Below are positions 5,681 to 23,204 of a stretch of DNA of 40,743 nucleotides, piece after piece. Both the position numbers and the translations under genes were made by a program. The DNA comes from an uncultured bacterium. Lineage in GTDB: Bacteria > Vulcanimicrobiota > Vulcanimicrobiia > Vulcanimicrobiales > Vulcanimicrobiaceae. Within the stretch, counting starts at the first letter, position 1, and each line of letters begins with the position of its first letter. The notes below the pieces were generated by a model. That model worked only from the letters and a program-made list of their open reading frames with translations, was not told the origin of the DNA and searched no databases. Location of the stretch: positions 1-40,743 of the forward strand of contig CAIKPM010000033.1 in NCBI GenBank assembly GCA_903829325.1. The letters are read 5' to 3'.

Positions 5681-8536
5681 ATGCTCCCCACGATCGTCCC
5701 TACGGCAACCTATCGCCTCCAATTCCACGCAGAGTTCACGTTCCAGGCAGCGCGAGTGCTGCTCGATTATCTTCATGCTCTCGGCATTTCTCATCTCTAT
5801 GCTTCGCCGTTTCTGAAGGCAGCCTCTGGTAGTCAGCACGGTTACGATATTATTGATCATACCGCGCTCAATCCCGAGATTGGCTCTCCGAATGATTTTG
5901 AACAACTCGTGCATGCACTGCATCAGCGCGGCATGGGCCAAATTCTTGATTTTGTGCCCAATCATATGGGTGTGGCCGGGGCGGAAAATAGCTGGTGGCT
6001 CGACGTCTTAGAATGGGGCGAATGTTCGCCCTTTGCGCCATTTTTCGATATTAATTGGCAGCCGGAACGTACCGGACTGCAGGGAAAAGTCTTGCTCCCC
6101 GTGCTTGGTGATCACTATGGATCGGTGCTCGAACGCAAGCAAATTTGCTTGCGTTTTGATGCGACCAGCGGCACCTTTCACGCGTGGTACTATGCACAGG
6201 TATTGCCCATCGCGCCGAAATATTATGCGGAGCTTTTGCAGCCTGCCCTGCTGAGCTTGCGCGAGGTGCTTGATGCGCAGGATCCCCAGCTCATCGAATT
6301 TACGCGGATCGTTACCGGCTTCGCGCAGCTCTGCCACGATGGTGACCATAATGCCAATCATGCACGCATGCAAGCAAAGACGCTCAAGCTCGCTCTGAGT
6401 ACCCTGGCAATGAAACCCTTGATAGCGCAGGCTGTTGATACTGCGCTCGAGCGCTTCGAGGCTTCGAGCGCTGCAGGGGTTGAGCGCCTGCATGCATTGT
6501 TAGAACGGCAATCATATAAATTGGCTTATTGGCGAGCAGCCTTTGACGAAATTAACTATCGACGTTTTTTTGATGTCAATGAGCTTGCTGGATTACGAAT
6601 GGAACTAGCCGAGTGCTTTGCCCTGACACATAATTTTATTTTTTCGCTCATCGCCAAGGGGCAGATTCAGGGGTTGCGGATCGATCATATTGATGGGTTA
6701 TTTGCCCCGGCTAGTTATTGCAAAATACTACAAGAACGAGCGGAAACGCTCAATCAACCGATCTATCTGGTGGTCGAAAAAATTATTGCCCGCTACGAAC
6801 GCTTGCCAGAAAACTGGCTGGTGGCGGGTACCACCGGTTATGAATTCATGAATATGGTCAATGGCCTTTTCGTCGATGGGCGCAATGAAGCGCGGTTTGG
6901 GCGTCTTTACAGTCGTATTGCACCGCATCACGCTGAATACGACGAATTGGTGATCGAATGTAAAAAACGCATCATGGATGTGGAGCTAGCAAGTGAATTA
7001 AACGTACTTGCGGACAATCTGGTCCGCATTGCTGTGCAAGACCTTCACTCTAGCGATTTTACTCGCAATAGTCTACGCCTTGCCTTGCGTGAAATCATCG
7101 CAAACTTTCCGGTCTATCGCACGTATATAACCGCGGAAGAAATCTCAAGCGAAGATCGACGTTATATCGAATGGGCTGTCGCTAGAGCGCGTAAAGCGTC
7201 GGTCGTGGTTGATGATGCAACATTTGATTTTGTGCGCTCCGTTTTGACGACCGATGCGATTCGCGGAGCAGACACGAACTATCACTACCGCGATGTCATT
7301 CATTTTGCAATGAAATTTCAACAATATACGTCACCTGTCACCGCCAAAGGTGTTGAAGATACATGTTTTTATCGCTACAACCGTTTGATTTCTCTCAATG
7401 AGGTCGGGGGCGATCCCAATCGATTTGGCACGACCGTCGGCGCATTCCACCGCTTTGCAGGAGAGCGATGGAACAAAACGCCCCATGCACTGTCCTCAAC
7501 CGCCACTCACGATGCGAAGCGTGGCGAGGATGTGCGAACCCGTATTGATGTCCTCTCAGAATTTCCTGGCGTGTGGACGCGTGCGTGTTCGCGTTGGTCG
7601 CGGTTGAACCACAGCAAGAAGCGTGAGCTAGATGGACGACTTGCACCTGAGAATAACGATGAATATTTTATCTACCAAACATTGATCGGTACGTGGCCAA
7701 TTGAGGATCTCGTAGAAACCGAAACGAGCGATGACGCTTTACGCCGCGACTATGCTAACCGGATTGAAGCATACCTGCGCAAAGCGCTGCGTGAGGCTAA
7801 AATCCATTCGAGTTGGGCGAATCCGCACCATGAATATGAAGAAGCAACCCTCAACTTTGCTCGACGAATCATGGAACGTTCGAGTAAGTCGCTTTTTCTG
7901 AGTGATTTCTTGCCCTTAGCCGCAAAGGTTGCGCGGATCGGCGCCTGCTCTAGTCTCTCCCAAACCGTCCTGAAATGCACGGCGCCGGGGATTCCTGATT
8001 TCTATCAAGGCAGCGAGCTGTGGGATTATTCTTTGGTCGATCCTGATAATCGACGACCGGTCGATTATCGCAAGCGCCAGAACATATTGGCCGAGCTCCG
8101 TGAAATGTATGCGCAGCGTGAGCATGACATCTTGGCTAGCGAGCTCTTGCGCTCGTGGCCCGATGGCAGAATTAAGCTCTACGTAACCTGGATATTGCTC
8201 CAACTGCGCATGAAAAAACGTGACAATTTTCTCTCAGGCGAATACCTGCCAGTCGAGGCAATCGGAAAATTTTCCGAACACGTTTGTGCTTTTACCCGTG
8301 ATGATATACTGGTTGTCGTACCGCGTTTGCTTGGCAAAGTGATGGGATCATTTGCAGAGCTGCCCCTTGCCGAATGCTGGGGCGATACTCAGCTTATTCT
8401 CCCAAATACCGCGGTATATCAAAACATCTTCACTAACGCCCGAGTCGAACCAATCCAAAGTGGCAATGCCTCACACCTTGCGCTCAAGCAAATTTTTGCG
8501 CATCTTCCGGTCGCTGTACTAGAACGGTTATCCTGA
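5681..8536 (+). CDS. treY: Malto-oligosyltrehalose synthase (TreY)
   Basis: TreY converts the reducing-end maltose of an alpha-1,4-glucan into an alpha,alpha-1,1 (trehalose) linkage by intramolecular transglycosylation; TreZ then releases trehalose. The protein is 951 aa, at the long end of the family. It starts with the diagnostic PTATYRLQFHAEFTF and shows the GH13 motifs DFVPNHMG (about 90-97), LRIDHIDG (nucleophile near 333), VVEKI (acid Glu near 365) and the TreY-specific THDAKRGEDVR (near 608). The ATG at 5681 is chosen because the family start follows immediately; the upstream frame overlaps treZ. treS follows after 3 bp. Confidence 0.95.
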   Translation: MLPTIVPTATYRLQFHAEFTFQAARVLLDYLHALGISHLYASPFLKAASGSQHGYDIIDHTALNPEIGSPNDFEQLVHALHQRGMGQILDFVPNHMGVAGAENSWWLDVLEWGECSPFAPFFDINWQPERTGLQGKVLLPVLGDHYGSVLERKQICLRFDATSGTFHAWYYAQVLPIAPKYYAELLQPALLSLREVLDAQDPQLIEFTRIVTGFAQLCHDGDHNANHARMQAKTLKLALSTLAMKPLIAQAVDTALERFEASSAAGVERLHALLERQSYKLAYWRAAFDEINYRRFFDVNELAGLRMELAECFALTHNFIFSLIAKGQIQGLRIDHIDGLFAPASYCKILQERAETLNQPIYLVVEKIIARYERLPENWLVAGTTGYEFMNMVNGLFVDGRNEARFGRLYSRIAPHHAEYDELVIECKKRIMDVELASELNVLADNLVRIAVQDLHSSDFTRNSLRLALREIIANFPVYRTYITAEEISSEDRRYIEWAVARARKASVVVDDATFDFVRSVLTTDAIRGADTNYHYRDVIHFAMKFQQYTSPVTAKGVEDTCFYRYNRLISLNEVGGDPNRFGTTVGAFHRFAGERWNKTPHALSSTATHDAKRGEDVRTRIDVLSEFPGVWTRACSRWSRLNHSKKRELDGRLAPENNDEYFIYQTLIGTWPIEDLVETETSDDALRRDYANRIEAYLRKALREAKIHSSWANPHHEYEEATLNFARRIMERSSKSLFLSDFLPLAAKVARIGACSSLSQTVLKCTAPGIPDFYQGSELWDYSLVDPDNRRPVDYRKRQNILAELREMYAQREHDILASELLRSWPDGRIKLYVTWILLQLRMKKRDNFLSGEYLPVEAIGKFSEHVCAFTRDDILVVVPRLLGKVMGSFAELPLAECWGDTQLILPNTAVYQNIFTNARVEPIQSGNASHLALKQIFAHLPVAVLERLS

Positions 8537-8539
8537 CAT

Positions 8540-11500
8540 ATGGAACGGTATGCCCAATGGTATAAAGACGCCATCATTTACCAGCTACATGTAAAAGCAT
8601 TTTCCGATTCAAATGGCGATGGAATTGGTGATTTTCGCGGATTAACTGCAAGGCTTGATCATATCAAAGAATTAGGTGCTACCGCGATTTGGCTGTTGCC
8701 GTTTTACCCCTCGCCATTACGCGACGATGGCTATGATATTGCTAATTATTGTGATGTTCATCCGTCGTACGGAACTCTGGAAGATGCAAAGGCGTTCATC
8801 GACGCGGCCCATGAACGCGAAATATATGTGATTACAGAATTGGTTATTAATCATACGTCTGATCAACATCCCTGGTTTCAGCGCGCCCGCCGTGCGCCGA
8901 TGGGATCAGAAGAACGCAATTTTTATGTTTGGAGCGATACCGACGAAGCCTACGCGGGCACTCGTATTATCTTTACCGATAGCGAGCCATCCAATTGGAC
9001 GTGGGATCCTGTGGCGCAGCAGTATTATTGGCATCGCTTCTTTGCCCACCAACCTGATCTCAACTTTGCGAATCCTTTCGTCATTCGTGCAGTCATCGAC
9101 GTCATGCGCTTTTGGCTGAATCTGGGAGTTGATGGGATGCGGCTCGATGCGGTGCCCTATTTATGCGAGCGTGAGGGGACGACGAATGAGAATTTGCCTG
9201 AGACGCATGCGATCCTGAAAATCTTGCGTGCGGTCCTGGATGAAGAATATGAGCATCGAGTTTTTTTGGCGGAAGCCAACCAATGGCCTGAAGATGTGGC
9301 TGCCTATTTCGGTGATGATGATGAATGTCATATGGCGTTTCATTTTCCATTGATGCCACGTTTGTTTATGTCCATTGCCGAAGAAGATCGCTATCCTATT
9401 GTCGATATCATGCGACAGACGCCAGAAATTCCCCCAGCCTGTCAATGGGCTATCTTTTTACGAAACCATGATGAAATGACGCTGGAGATGGTCACGGACC
9501 GCGAGCGTGATTATATGTACGGTATCTATGCCAGCGAACCGCGGGCCCGTATAAACGTCGGCATTCGCCGACGTTTAGCGCCGTTGATGGAAAATGACCG
9601 ACCCAAAATCGAACTACTCACCAGCCTGCTCATGTCGATGCCTGGCACACCAGTTATCTATTATGGCGATGAAATCGGGATGGGCGACAATATTTTTCTC
9701 GGAGACCGCGACGGCGTACGGACGCCGATGCAATGGTCTATTGATCGCAACGGGGGATTTTCTCTCGCTGATCCACACCGACTGTATTTGCCGCCGATTA
9801 TGGATCCGATTTACGGATTTCAAAGTGTCAACGTGGAAACCCAAAGTCGCAATTCATCTTCCTTAGTCAATTGGATGAAGCGTTGTATCGCCGTACGTAA
9901 GCAACATCGACTTTTCGGTCGCGGAAAACTCACGTTTCTGACTCCGGCTAATCGCAATATTCTGGCCTATTTGCGAGAAAACGATGACGAAGTTATCTTG
10001 TGCGTGGCCAATCTTTCCCGCTCGCCACAAGCGGTAGCCCTGGATCTCTCGCGCTATACTGGCCGTACGCCCATCGAATTGCTCGGTCGCAGCCCTTTTC
10101 CGGCAATTACCGATGACCGCTATATCTTGACGATGGCCGGGCATGGATTCTTTTGGTTTGAATTGGCCGAGAATGCGGTCGCACCGATCTGGCAACAGTC
10201 GTTGCCGAGTGCCAGACCGGAATATTACACACTGGTGTTACCGCATGGCATCGGCGATCTCGCTTCAGCAAAGATTCTCGCGAGTCTCGAACATATCGTG
10301 ATCTCAAGTTTTTTACCAACGCAGCGTTGGTTTCTTGATCGCGCGTTTCGTTCTATGAGCATTGCGACGCTGCACAGTTTGCCCGAAGCATACGGCGCGG
10401 CGTACGTAGCGAGCATCGACGTAGACAGCGATGGAACAAGTGCCACGACACGCTATTTGCTGCCCTTGCTGCTGTATGATACCAGCCACGATGATGCCCC
10501 GGGAGCAATAGCGCGAGTGGCCATGGCGCGCACCCGAACGGGATCGCACGAGGGGCTGCTGTATGATGCATTCGCCGACGACAATTTCGTGCGCAGACTG
10601 GTCACCACTGCAGTGCAACAGGCTTCGTTCCCAGCATTATCTGAGGACGCCACCGTGCGGCGTTACGAAGAAGAGAAACGCCATAGTTGGGCAATTGTCG
10701 CCGACGCCTACATTCTCAAGGGTTACCGCTTGCAGCATGCTGGTGTTGCTGCCGAAGTCACCATGCTCAGGCACCTCGCTAGCCTTCCCAAGCAAACCCT
10801 CGTGCCGCAACTCATCCGCATTATCGAGGACGAGCAGGGACAACCGCTCGCCAGTGTTCATCGCTTTATCCACACCCAGGGCGATCTCTGGTTATTACTG
10901 CAAAATTATCTTTCACGCTTTATCGACCGCTACCGTGACATGGCGGCCCCCGCAAACGAAACGAATAAACATGAAGTTATCCTCACCCGCGCGCGTCGTC
11001 TCGGCGTTCGGGTCGGTGAATTGCATACTCTCCTTGCACAATCAACGACCGACTCAAATTTTTTGCCTGAACCTTTGCAACAAAGCGATTGTGAAAAGTG
11101 GCTGAGCGAGGCAACGGCCGCGCGGCGAATTGCGTGGGAAAAACTCGCTACCTATCTTGCGAATACTGCGCACAATATTCATACCGACCTCGGTGCTTTG
11201 CTTGAGCGCGGCGATGAAATTGATCAGCGACTGCACACGCTCCTCAGCGGCGAATATACGATGCATAACACGCGGATTCATGGTGATCTGCATTTAGGAG
11301 CAATCTTAGTGTGTGGTCATGATTTTCGTTTTGTTGATTTCGAGGGCGATCCTCAGCGTTTGCTTCGTCAGCCGGGGCAGAAGGATTCACCATTGCGCGA
11401 TATCGCGGACTTGTTGCGTTCACTCGACTACGCCGCAAGCAGTATCATGCTTGGTATGGGTTCGGTGGCGATCCACCATGATGCAGCTATAGACGTCAGC

Positions 11501-11752
11501 ATCCGCGATTGGACAAAACGCAGTATTGAGGCTTTTCTCCAAGGCTATCAGGCAAGCACCAGTGGCTTGTCCTCATTACCGCGCGATCCCGCTGCGTATG
11601 AAAAACTGCTCGAATTCTTCCTGATCCTCCGCAGCCTCACCGACCTCGCCTACGAACTCGATTACCGCCCAGCCTGGGTCCGCATCCCCGCGACCGCCCT
11701 CACCAGACTCCTTAAGCGCGGCAACGAACCATTACAGGCTGCGATCGGGTAA
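8540..11752 (+). CDS. treS: Trehalose synthase-maltokinase fusion (TreS-Mak/Pep2)
   Basis: The 1070-aa protein joins two enzymes. Residues 1 to about 550 are a GH13 trehalose synthase (trehalose/maltose isomerase): it opens with WYKDAIIYQLHVKAFSDSNGDG and shows ELVINH near 100, GMRLDA with nucleophile Asp203, AEANQ with Glu245 and RNHDE with Asp311. Residues about 570-1070 are a maltokinase with an aminoglycoside-phosphotransferase-like fold: the catalytic loop HGDLH has Asp916 and the metal-binding VDFEG has Asp933. Together they convert trehalose to maltose and then to maltose 1-phosphate, the donor for GlgE in the known alpha-glucan pathway. No glgE or glgB is in the window. It is the last gene of the trehalose operon. 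Confidence 0.95.
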   Translation: MERYAQWYKDAIIYQLHVKAFSDSNGDGIGDFRGLTARLDHIKELGATAIWLLPFYPSPLRDDGYDIANYCDVHPSYGTLEDAKAFIDAAHEREIYVITELVINHTSDQHPWFQRARRAPMGSEERNFYVWSDTDEAYAGTRIIFTDSEPSNWTWDPVAQQYYWHRFFAHQPDLNFANPFVIRAVIDVMRFWLNLGVDGMRLDAVPYLCEREGTTNENLPETHAILKILRAVLDEEYEHRVFLAEANQWPEDVAAYFGDDDECHMAFHFPLMPRLFMSIAEEDRYPIVDIMRQTPEIPPACQWAIFLRNHDEMTLEMVTDRERDYMYGIYASEPRARINVGIRRRLAPLMENDRPKIELLTSLLMSMPGTPVIYYGDEIGMGDNIFLGDRDGVRTPMQWSIDRNGGFSLADPHRLYLPPIMDPIYGFQSVNVETQSRNSSSLVNWMKRCIAVRKQHRLFGRGKLTFLTPANRNILAYLRENDDEVILCVANLSRSPQAVALDLSRYTGRTPIELLGRSPFPAITDDRYILTMAGHGFFWFELAENAVAPIWQQSLPSARPEYYTLVLPHGIGDLASAKILASLEHIVISSFLPTQRWFLDRAFRSMSIATLHSLPEAYGAAYVASIDVDSDGTSATTRYLLPLLLYDTSHDDAPGAIARVAMARTRTGSHEGLLYDAFADDNFVRRLVTTAVQQASFPALSEDATVRRYEEEKRHSWAIVADAYILKGYRLQHAGVAAEVTMLRHLASLPKQTLVPQLIRIIEDEQGQPLASVHRFIHTQGDLWLLLQNYLSRFIDRYRDMAAPANETNKHEVILTRARRLGVRVGELHTLLAQSTTDSNFLPEPLQQSDCEKWLSEATAARRIAWEKLATYLANTAHNIHTDLGALLERGDEIDQRLHTLLSGEYTMHNTRIHGDLHLGAILVCGHDFRFVDFEGDPQRLLRQPGQKDSPLRDIADLLRSLDYAASSIMLGMGSVAIHHDAAIDVSIRDWTKRSIEAFLQGYQASTSGLSSLPRDPAAYEKLLEFFLILRSLTDLAYELDYRPAWVRIPATALTRLLKRGNEPLQAAIG

Positions 11753-11925
11753 GGGGGGCGACCGTTGGGTATAGGGGTGGTGATATCATCGACATCTCAC
11801 TTCATTTTCTGCCCTTTACTGTCTCGCATCAAGGCCTGATCTGGCCGACCTTGTTTAACTAGCGACCACGTTGTTGCCGTAACGCGCAACGTCACTCGCA
11901 CTTTCCGATACGTAGGTAGGCCCCT

Positions 11926-13101
11926 GTGAATTGTTTACGCTTCATTCTGACTGTACCGCTCTTGATCAGCGTTGCGAGCGCGCCAGCACTAGCAACGACC
12001 GTGTTGGTCAATGACAATCCGCTCGTCCTCAATCCCAGTCCCGTCATCCAAAATGGTCGTGTGTTCGTGCCATTACGTGGCGTTTTCGAAGCGCTGGGCG
12101 CAAGCGTTGTCTATGAAAATGGCACGATCACGGCAACCCACAACAACACGACGATCTCCTTGCACATCGGCTCGACGACCGCAACTGTTACTGGCAATAC
12201 GCAAACGCTCGATACCGCACCCTTTATTGTCGGAGACAGTACTTATGTGCCGCTGCGTTTCATCGCCCAAGCGTTCGGCGATCAGGTTGGTTATAATGAC
12301 GCGAGCGGCACCGTGAATATTGCCGTCAACAATGCGCCATCACGGGCAATTGATCAGGGCCAACAGAGAGACGAACAAGCCGATATTGTCGCCCCGGCTC
12401 CACCACCACCGCTCCCTAACTATGAGCAACCGCCTTGCCCTGCGCCCAATTACGTCTGGAGTCCGGGCTATTGGTCGTGGGGTTCAGTCGGCTACTACTG
12501 GGTTCCGGGAACCTGGATCGCCCCACCGGCGGTGGGCCTGCTTTGGACGCCGGGATATTGGGCGTGGGAAAATGGCTCTTACCATTTCTTCCACGGATAT
12601 TGGGGCGAGCACGTTGGCTTTTATGGTGGAGTGTCTTACGGCTTTGGTTACTTTGGCCATGGCTTCGTGGGGGGACGTTGGATTGGCGGCGCATTCCAGT
12701 ACAACACTGCGTTTACCCACGTGAATACGAACTGGAATAATCGCGTATATCATGATAGTTCAACGGATTCGGGTTTCGGTGCGCGCGAACGTCTGAGCTA
12801 CAATGGCGGCCCTGGTGGAATCGCAGCACGCCCGAACAACTTTGAAACTATGGTCATGCGTGAACACCATTTGGATCGTACTCCTCTGCAACGACAACAC
12901 CAATTCTATGCCGCACAAGATCGGAATAATCTCGCCGCGATTAATCACGGGCGTCCTGTCACGGCCGCATTGAGGCGACCGTTGAGTGCCAACCACAGAG
13001 CATATACTTTCGCAGCGGTTCAAGCACACGACATCAGCGTCAATCGCAACTACACTATCAACAACAGTCAAACCAACATCCCGAACAACAACCGCTTCTA
13101 G
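11926..13101 (+). CDS. Secreted protein: copper amine oxidase N-terminal domain plus Tyr/Trp repeats
   Basis: The 391-aa protein begins at GTG with an AGGTAGG ribosome-binding sequence 5 bp upstream. A signal peptide (hydrophobic TVPLLISVASAPALA, cleavage near residue 23) is followed by a copper amine oxidase N-terminal-type domain (about 25-135, with the paired VFVPLRGVFEALGA and TYVPLRFIAQAFG motifs), a Pro-rich linker, and repeats of the YxWxPGYW type (about 165-215). A Gly/Tyr/Phe-rich stretch (about 220-265) leads to an Asn-rich tail. The first domain is usually a wall- or glycan-associated module, not an enzyme. An exported, envelope-associated role is likely but unproven. It stands alone, with its own start signals. 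Confidence 0.75.
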   Translation: MNCLRFILTVPLLISVASAPALATTVLVNDNPLVLNPSPVIQNGRVFVPLRGVFEALGASVVYENGTITATHNNTTISLHIGSTTATVTGNTQTLDTAPFIVGDSTYVPLRFIAQAFGDQVGYNDASGTVNIAVNNAPSRAIDQGQQRDEQADIVAPAPPPPLPNYEQPPCPAPNYVWSPGYWSWGSVGYYWVPGTWIAPPAVGLLWTPGYWAWENGSYHFFHGYWGEHVGFYGGVSYGFGYFGHGFVGGRWIGGAFQYNTAFTHVNTNWNNRVYHDSSTDSGFGARERLSYNGGPGGIAARPNNFETMVMREHHLDRTPLQRQHQFYAAQDRNNLAAINHGRPVTAALRRPLSANHRAYTFAAVQAHDISVNRNYTINNSQTNIPNNNRF

Positions 13102-13346
13102 CATAACGGCACCACATCAACAACGGCGAGTGGTTTGAGTTATTTATGGTGCACATCCCCATGGACGCAGTGCGTTCGTGAGGATGTGAGGGCTGTATTT
13201 TTCTATTCCTTAACAAATTAATGACGACAATTACATTGTGAACTAGCGTAATCATAACATAACCTTGGTGTGATGTTTATTCGCCTCATTTATTCGCAGT
13301 TGGTTGTTATGAATAGTGTCCTCTCATTTAAGAACCGAGATGCACT

Positions 13347-13709
13347 ATGGACAGCCCGAATGACTTTTCGCCACTTGAATTGGCGACTATTCACGCCACA
13401 TTGAAGAATATCGAAAAATGTGTCGCAATCAACGAATATCTGCTGACACTCTACCCCATCAAGAATAAGGATGAATTTACCAAAAGGGCTCTGCAGTACG
13501 CGGACTTGCATAACCTGATTTCCGAGATAGAACGTTTAGCCAATAATCGGCTACAGGTTCGAGAACTCAAGCCCTTTGTTGAATTACTCGGTATCGTGAA
13601 CTTGCACTTGCGCACGATTGCTGGCTATGCAGATTCTCGTCTAGCATTGATGCTGCTTGAACTCGAACGCTCGATCATCGCTGATATTGCGCAGAATTTC
13701 TTTTCGTAG
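13347..13709 (+). CDS. Hypothetical helical protein
   Basis: This 120-aa protein matches no family I recognise. It is almost entirely predicted alpha-helical, with leucine-rich amphipathic stretches (LATIHATLKNIEKCV; LMLLELERSIIADIAQNFF), no signal peptide and no membrane segment. Codon use resembles its neighbours, and an ATG lies at the start of a long open frame with no competing gene on the other strand. It converges with the GAF gene, 8 bp apart. The 245 bp upstream (13102-13346) are AT-rich and probably carry its promoter; I see no other feature there. Confidence 0.55.
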   Translation: MDSPNDFSPLELATIHATLKNIEKCVAINEYLLTLYPIKNKDEFTKRALQYADLHNLISEIERLANNRLQVRELKPFVELLGIVNLHLRTIAGYADSRLALMLLELERSIIADIAQNFFS

Positions 13710-13717
13710 ACAGCAGC

Positions 13718-14314
13718 TTAGTGATGCTTGTGATGGCTGCGTTGCATGAGGTCGTGAAGATGGCCGTGCTCATGCTTATGCAGATGTTGATCGATGTACG
13801 TTGCTGCTTGTCGCAAGCAGGAAGCTTGACGTCGTAACTCAAGTTGAGACATCGCCATGTGAGCGAGTGCCTTGATCGATTTGATTTGTTCCGCATCTAA
13901 CTCACGCGGTACCCGGTCTATCGCGCACAGAGTGCCTAATGCGGCACCTTCAGGGGTCACTAACGGAACGCCTAAATAAAAGCGAATATTTGGCTCGCCG
14001 GTCACCAGCGGATTGTTTGCAAATCGCTCGTCTTTGGTTGCGTCAGGGACGATTAATGGCTGATGCGGTGTGAGAATTGCGTGTGCACAGAATGCCATGT
14101 CCCTTGGTGTTTCGCAAACGTCAATGCCAAGCTTGGCTTTGAACCACTGCCGCGCTTCGTCGATAAGCGAGACGAGGACAATCGGTACCTTTGCGATGTA
14201 GGCTACAACTTCGGTGATATCATTGTACGCTTGCTCGGGCGGGGTATCCAACACCGAAAATTGATGCAATACCCTAATCCGCGAAGCCTCATCTAGCGGG
14301 GCGATCTCAGTCAT
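13718..14314 (-). CDS. GAF-domain protein with His-rich C-terminal tail
   Basis: The 198-aa protein is a single GAF domain (about residues 10-165) of the stand-alone sensor type: the opening SRIRVLHQFSVLDTPPEQAYNDI and the WFKAKLGIDVCETPRDMAFCAHAI segment are characteristic. GAF domains bind small ligands or tetrapyrroles, or act as redox sensors; Cys residues near 78 and 89 could matter. The last 22 residues contain 10 histidines in alternating and paired patterns, suggesting metal binding. No output domain is present, so it probably acts through a partner. 14315-14555 upstream shows a TTGACA (near 14459) but no matching -10; I see nothing else there. Confidence 0.75.
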   Translation of the reverse strand: MTEIAPLDEASRIRVLHQFSVLDTPPEQAYNDITEVVAYIAKVPIVLVSLIDEARQWFKAKLGIDVCETPRDMAFCAHAILTPHQPLIVPDATKDERFANNPLVTGEPNIRFYLGVPLVTPEGAALGTLCAIDRVPRELDAEQIKSIKALAHMAMSQLELRRQASCLRQAATYIDQHLHKHEHGHLHDLMQRSHHKHH

Positions 14315-14555
14315 GTAGGAATTCCCTCATTGTCCCTAGGTAGCAAATCAACACTGGGATATTGGTTGGAATCGGCTATGAGGTTGGTACGAATCGTCGA
14401 TGGGATAGCGTCTTAGATCAGGGCGTGTACACGTCTGCTCGAGCTTGTTGACAAACGCCTCGGTGAGAATCCTGCTGGATGCCTCTAAATATGCGGATCT
14501 TCTGGAGATCCCATCCCGGCAGGGAACGCGCGGAACGAGAGCTGATGTTTGCAGT

Positions 14556-17264
<2,709 letters not shown>

Positions 17265-17301
17265 TCAATCCCTGATTTACGGGATCTTAGCAGAACAAAT
17301 G

Positions 17302-17329
17302 TTAGAAGCGACCTGCTCCGTGGTAGAAT
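17302..17329 (+). promoter_or_regulatory. Extended -10 promoter ahead of the uvrA leader
   Basis: TTAGAA (17302-17307) and TAGAAT (17324-17329) are 16 bp apart, and TGG precedes the -10, giving an extended -10. Transcription would begin near 17336, about 245 nt before the uvrA start codon and on the far side of the terminator at 17491. Confidence 0.45.
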
Positions 17330-17370
17330 ATTATTGTCCGAATGTGTTGATGCATCGGCGGAAGGCTCAT

Positions 17371-17445
17371 ATGAAACGAGTACGTGCCATCCAATCTCGT
17401 TCGAAGTCTCTCCGGAGAGTAACGCTCTTCTGTAAGCCGCCCTAG
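17371..17445 (+). CDS. Possible 24-aa basic leader peptide
   Basis: The ATG at 17371 has a GGAAGG ribosome-binding sequence 5 bp upstream and encodes 24 residues with seven Arg/Lys in the first 16 (MKRVRAIQSRSKSLRRV...), ending at TAG. It sits between a promoter (17302) and a terminator (17491). It may be a leader ORF, or the region may be a structured small RNA: GGCGG/CCGCC (17357/17438 region), ACGAG/CTCGT and a CTCTCCGGAGAG palindrome can pair. I recognise no known RNA family in it. Confidence 0.25.
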   Translation: MKRVRAIQSRSKSLRRVTLFCKPP

Positions 17446-17490
17446 CAAGGCAATCTGCCACCAGACCTGCGCTTCTCCATTACCCTTTTG

Positions 17491-17522
17491 AGCGCGTCGA
17501 CATGGAAGTCGACGCGCTTTTT
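17491..17522 (+). terminator. Rho-independent terminator upstream of uvrA
   Basis: AGCGCGTCGAC (17491-17501) pairs perfectly with GTCGACGCGCT (17508-17518) around an ATGGAA loop, followed by five Ts. The 11-bp GC-rich stem and T-run make this the clearest terminator in the window. It lies 58 bp before the uvrA start, downstream of a promoter, so it either ends a ~185-nt RNA or attenuates uvrA-ligA. Confidence 0.8.
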
Positions 17523-17580
17523 GCTGCCTGAAAGTGAACATGAGGAAGAGATCTCGCCTCCTGCTCGAACAGACGTTCTC

Positions 17581-22952
<5,372 letters not shown>

Positions 22953-22973
22953 AGTATAGCCTTTAATCTTGGC

Positions 22974-23004
22974 CTTGCCTCATGAAAACAACGATGAAGG
23001 CAAG
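22974..23004. other. Hairpin in the leader of the Gln-rich gene
   Basis: CTTGCCTCAT (22974-22983) and ATGAAGGCAAG (22994-23004) pair with a single bulged A and a 10-nt loop. It begins 22 bp upstream of the minus-strand ATG at 22952, in the presumed 5' leader. There is no T-tract on either side, so a regulatory mRNA hairpin or protein-binding site is more likely than a terminator. Confidence 0.45.
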
Positions 23005-23204
23005 AAAATATGTGAATTATGTTTTTGATAATTATAAGAAAATATTTGAATGGATCCACTCCAGCGTATCGTGAATTGCTCTCATGGTCAATGGCTTATC
23101 GAAAGATCTTTTGTGCATATTGCCCATACAATACGCTGATCGATTGCACGACCCGCTCACTCGAATGGGTGTGTCAAGTATCCCGCTGCGTGAGCCTTTT
23201 GGCC

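Noticed and set aside
10563-11105. 180-codon plus-strand frame inside treS
   Set aside because: It is an alternate frame of the maltokinase half with no recognisable motif.
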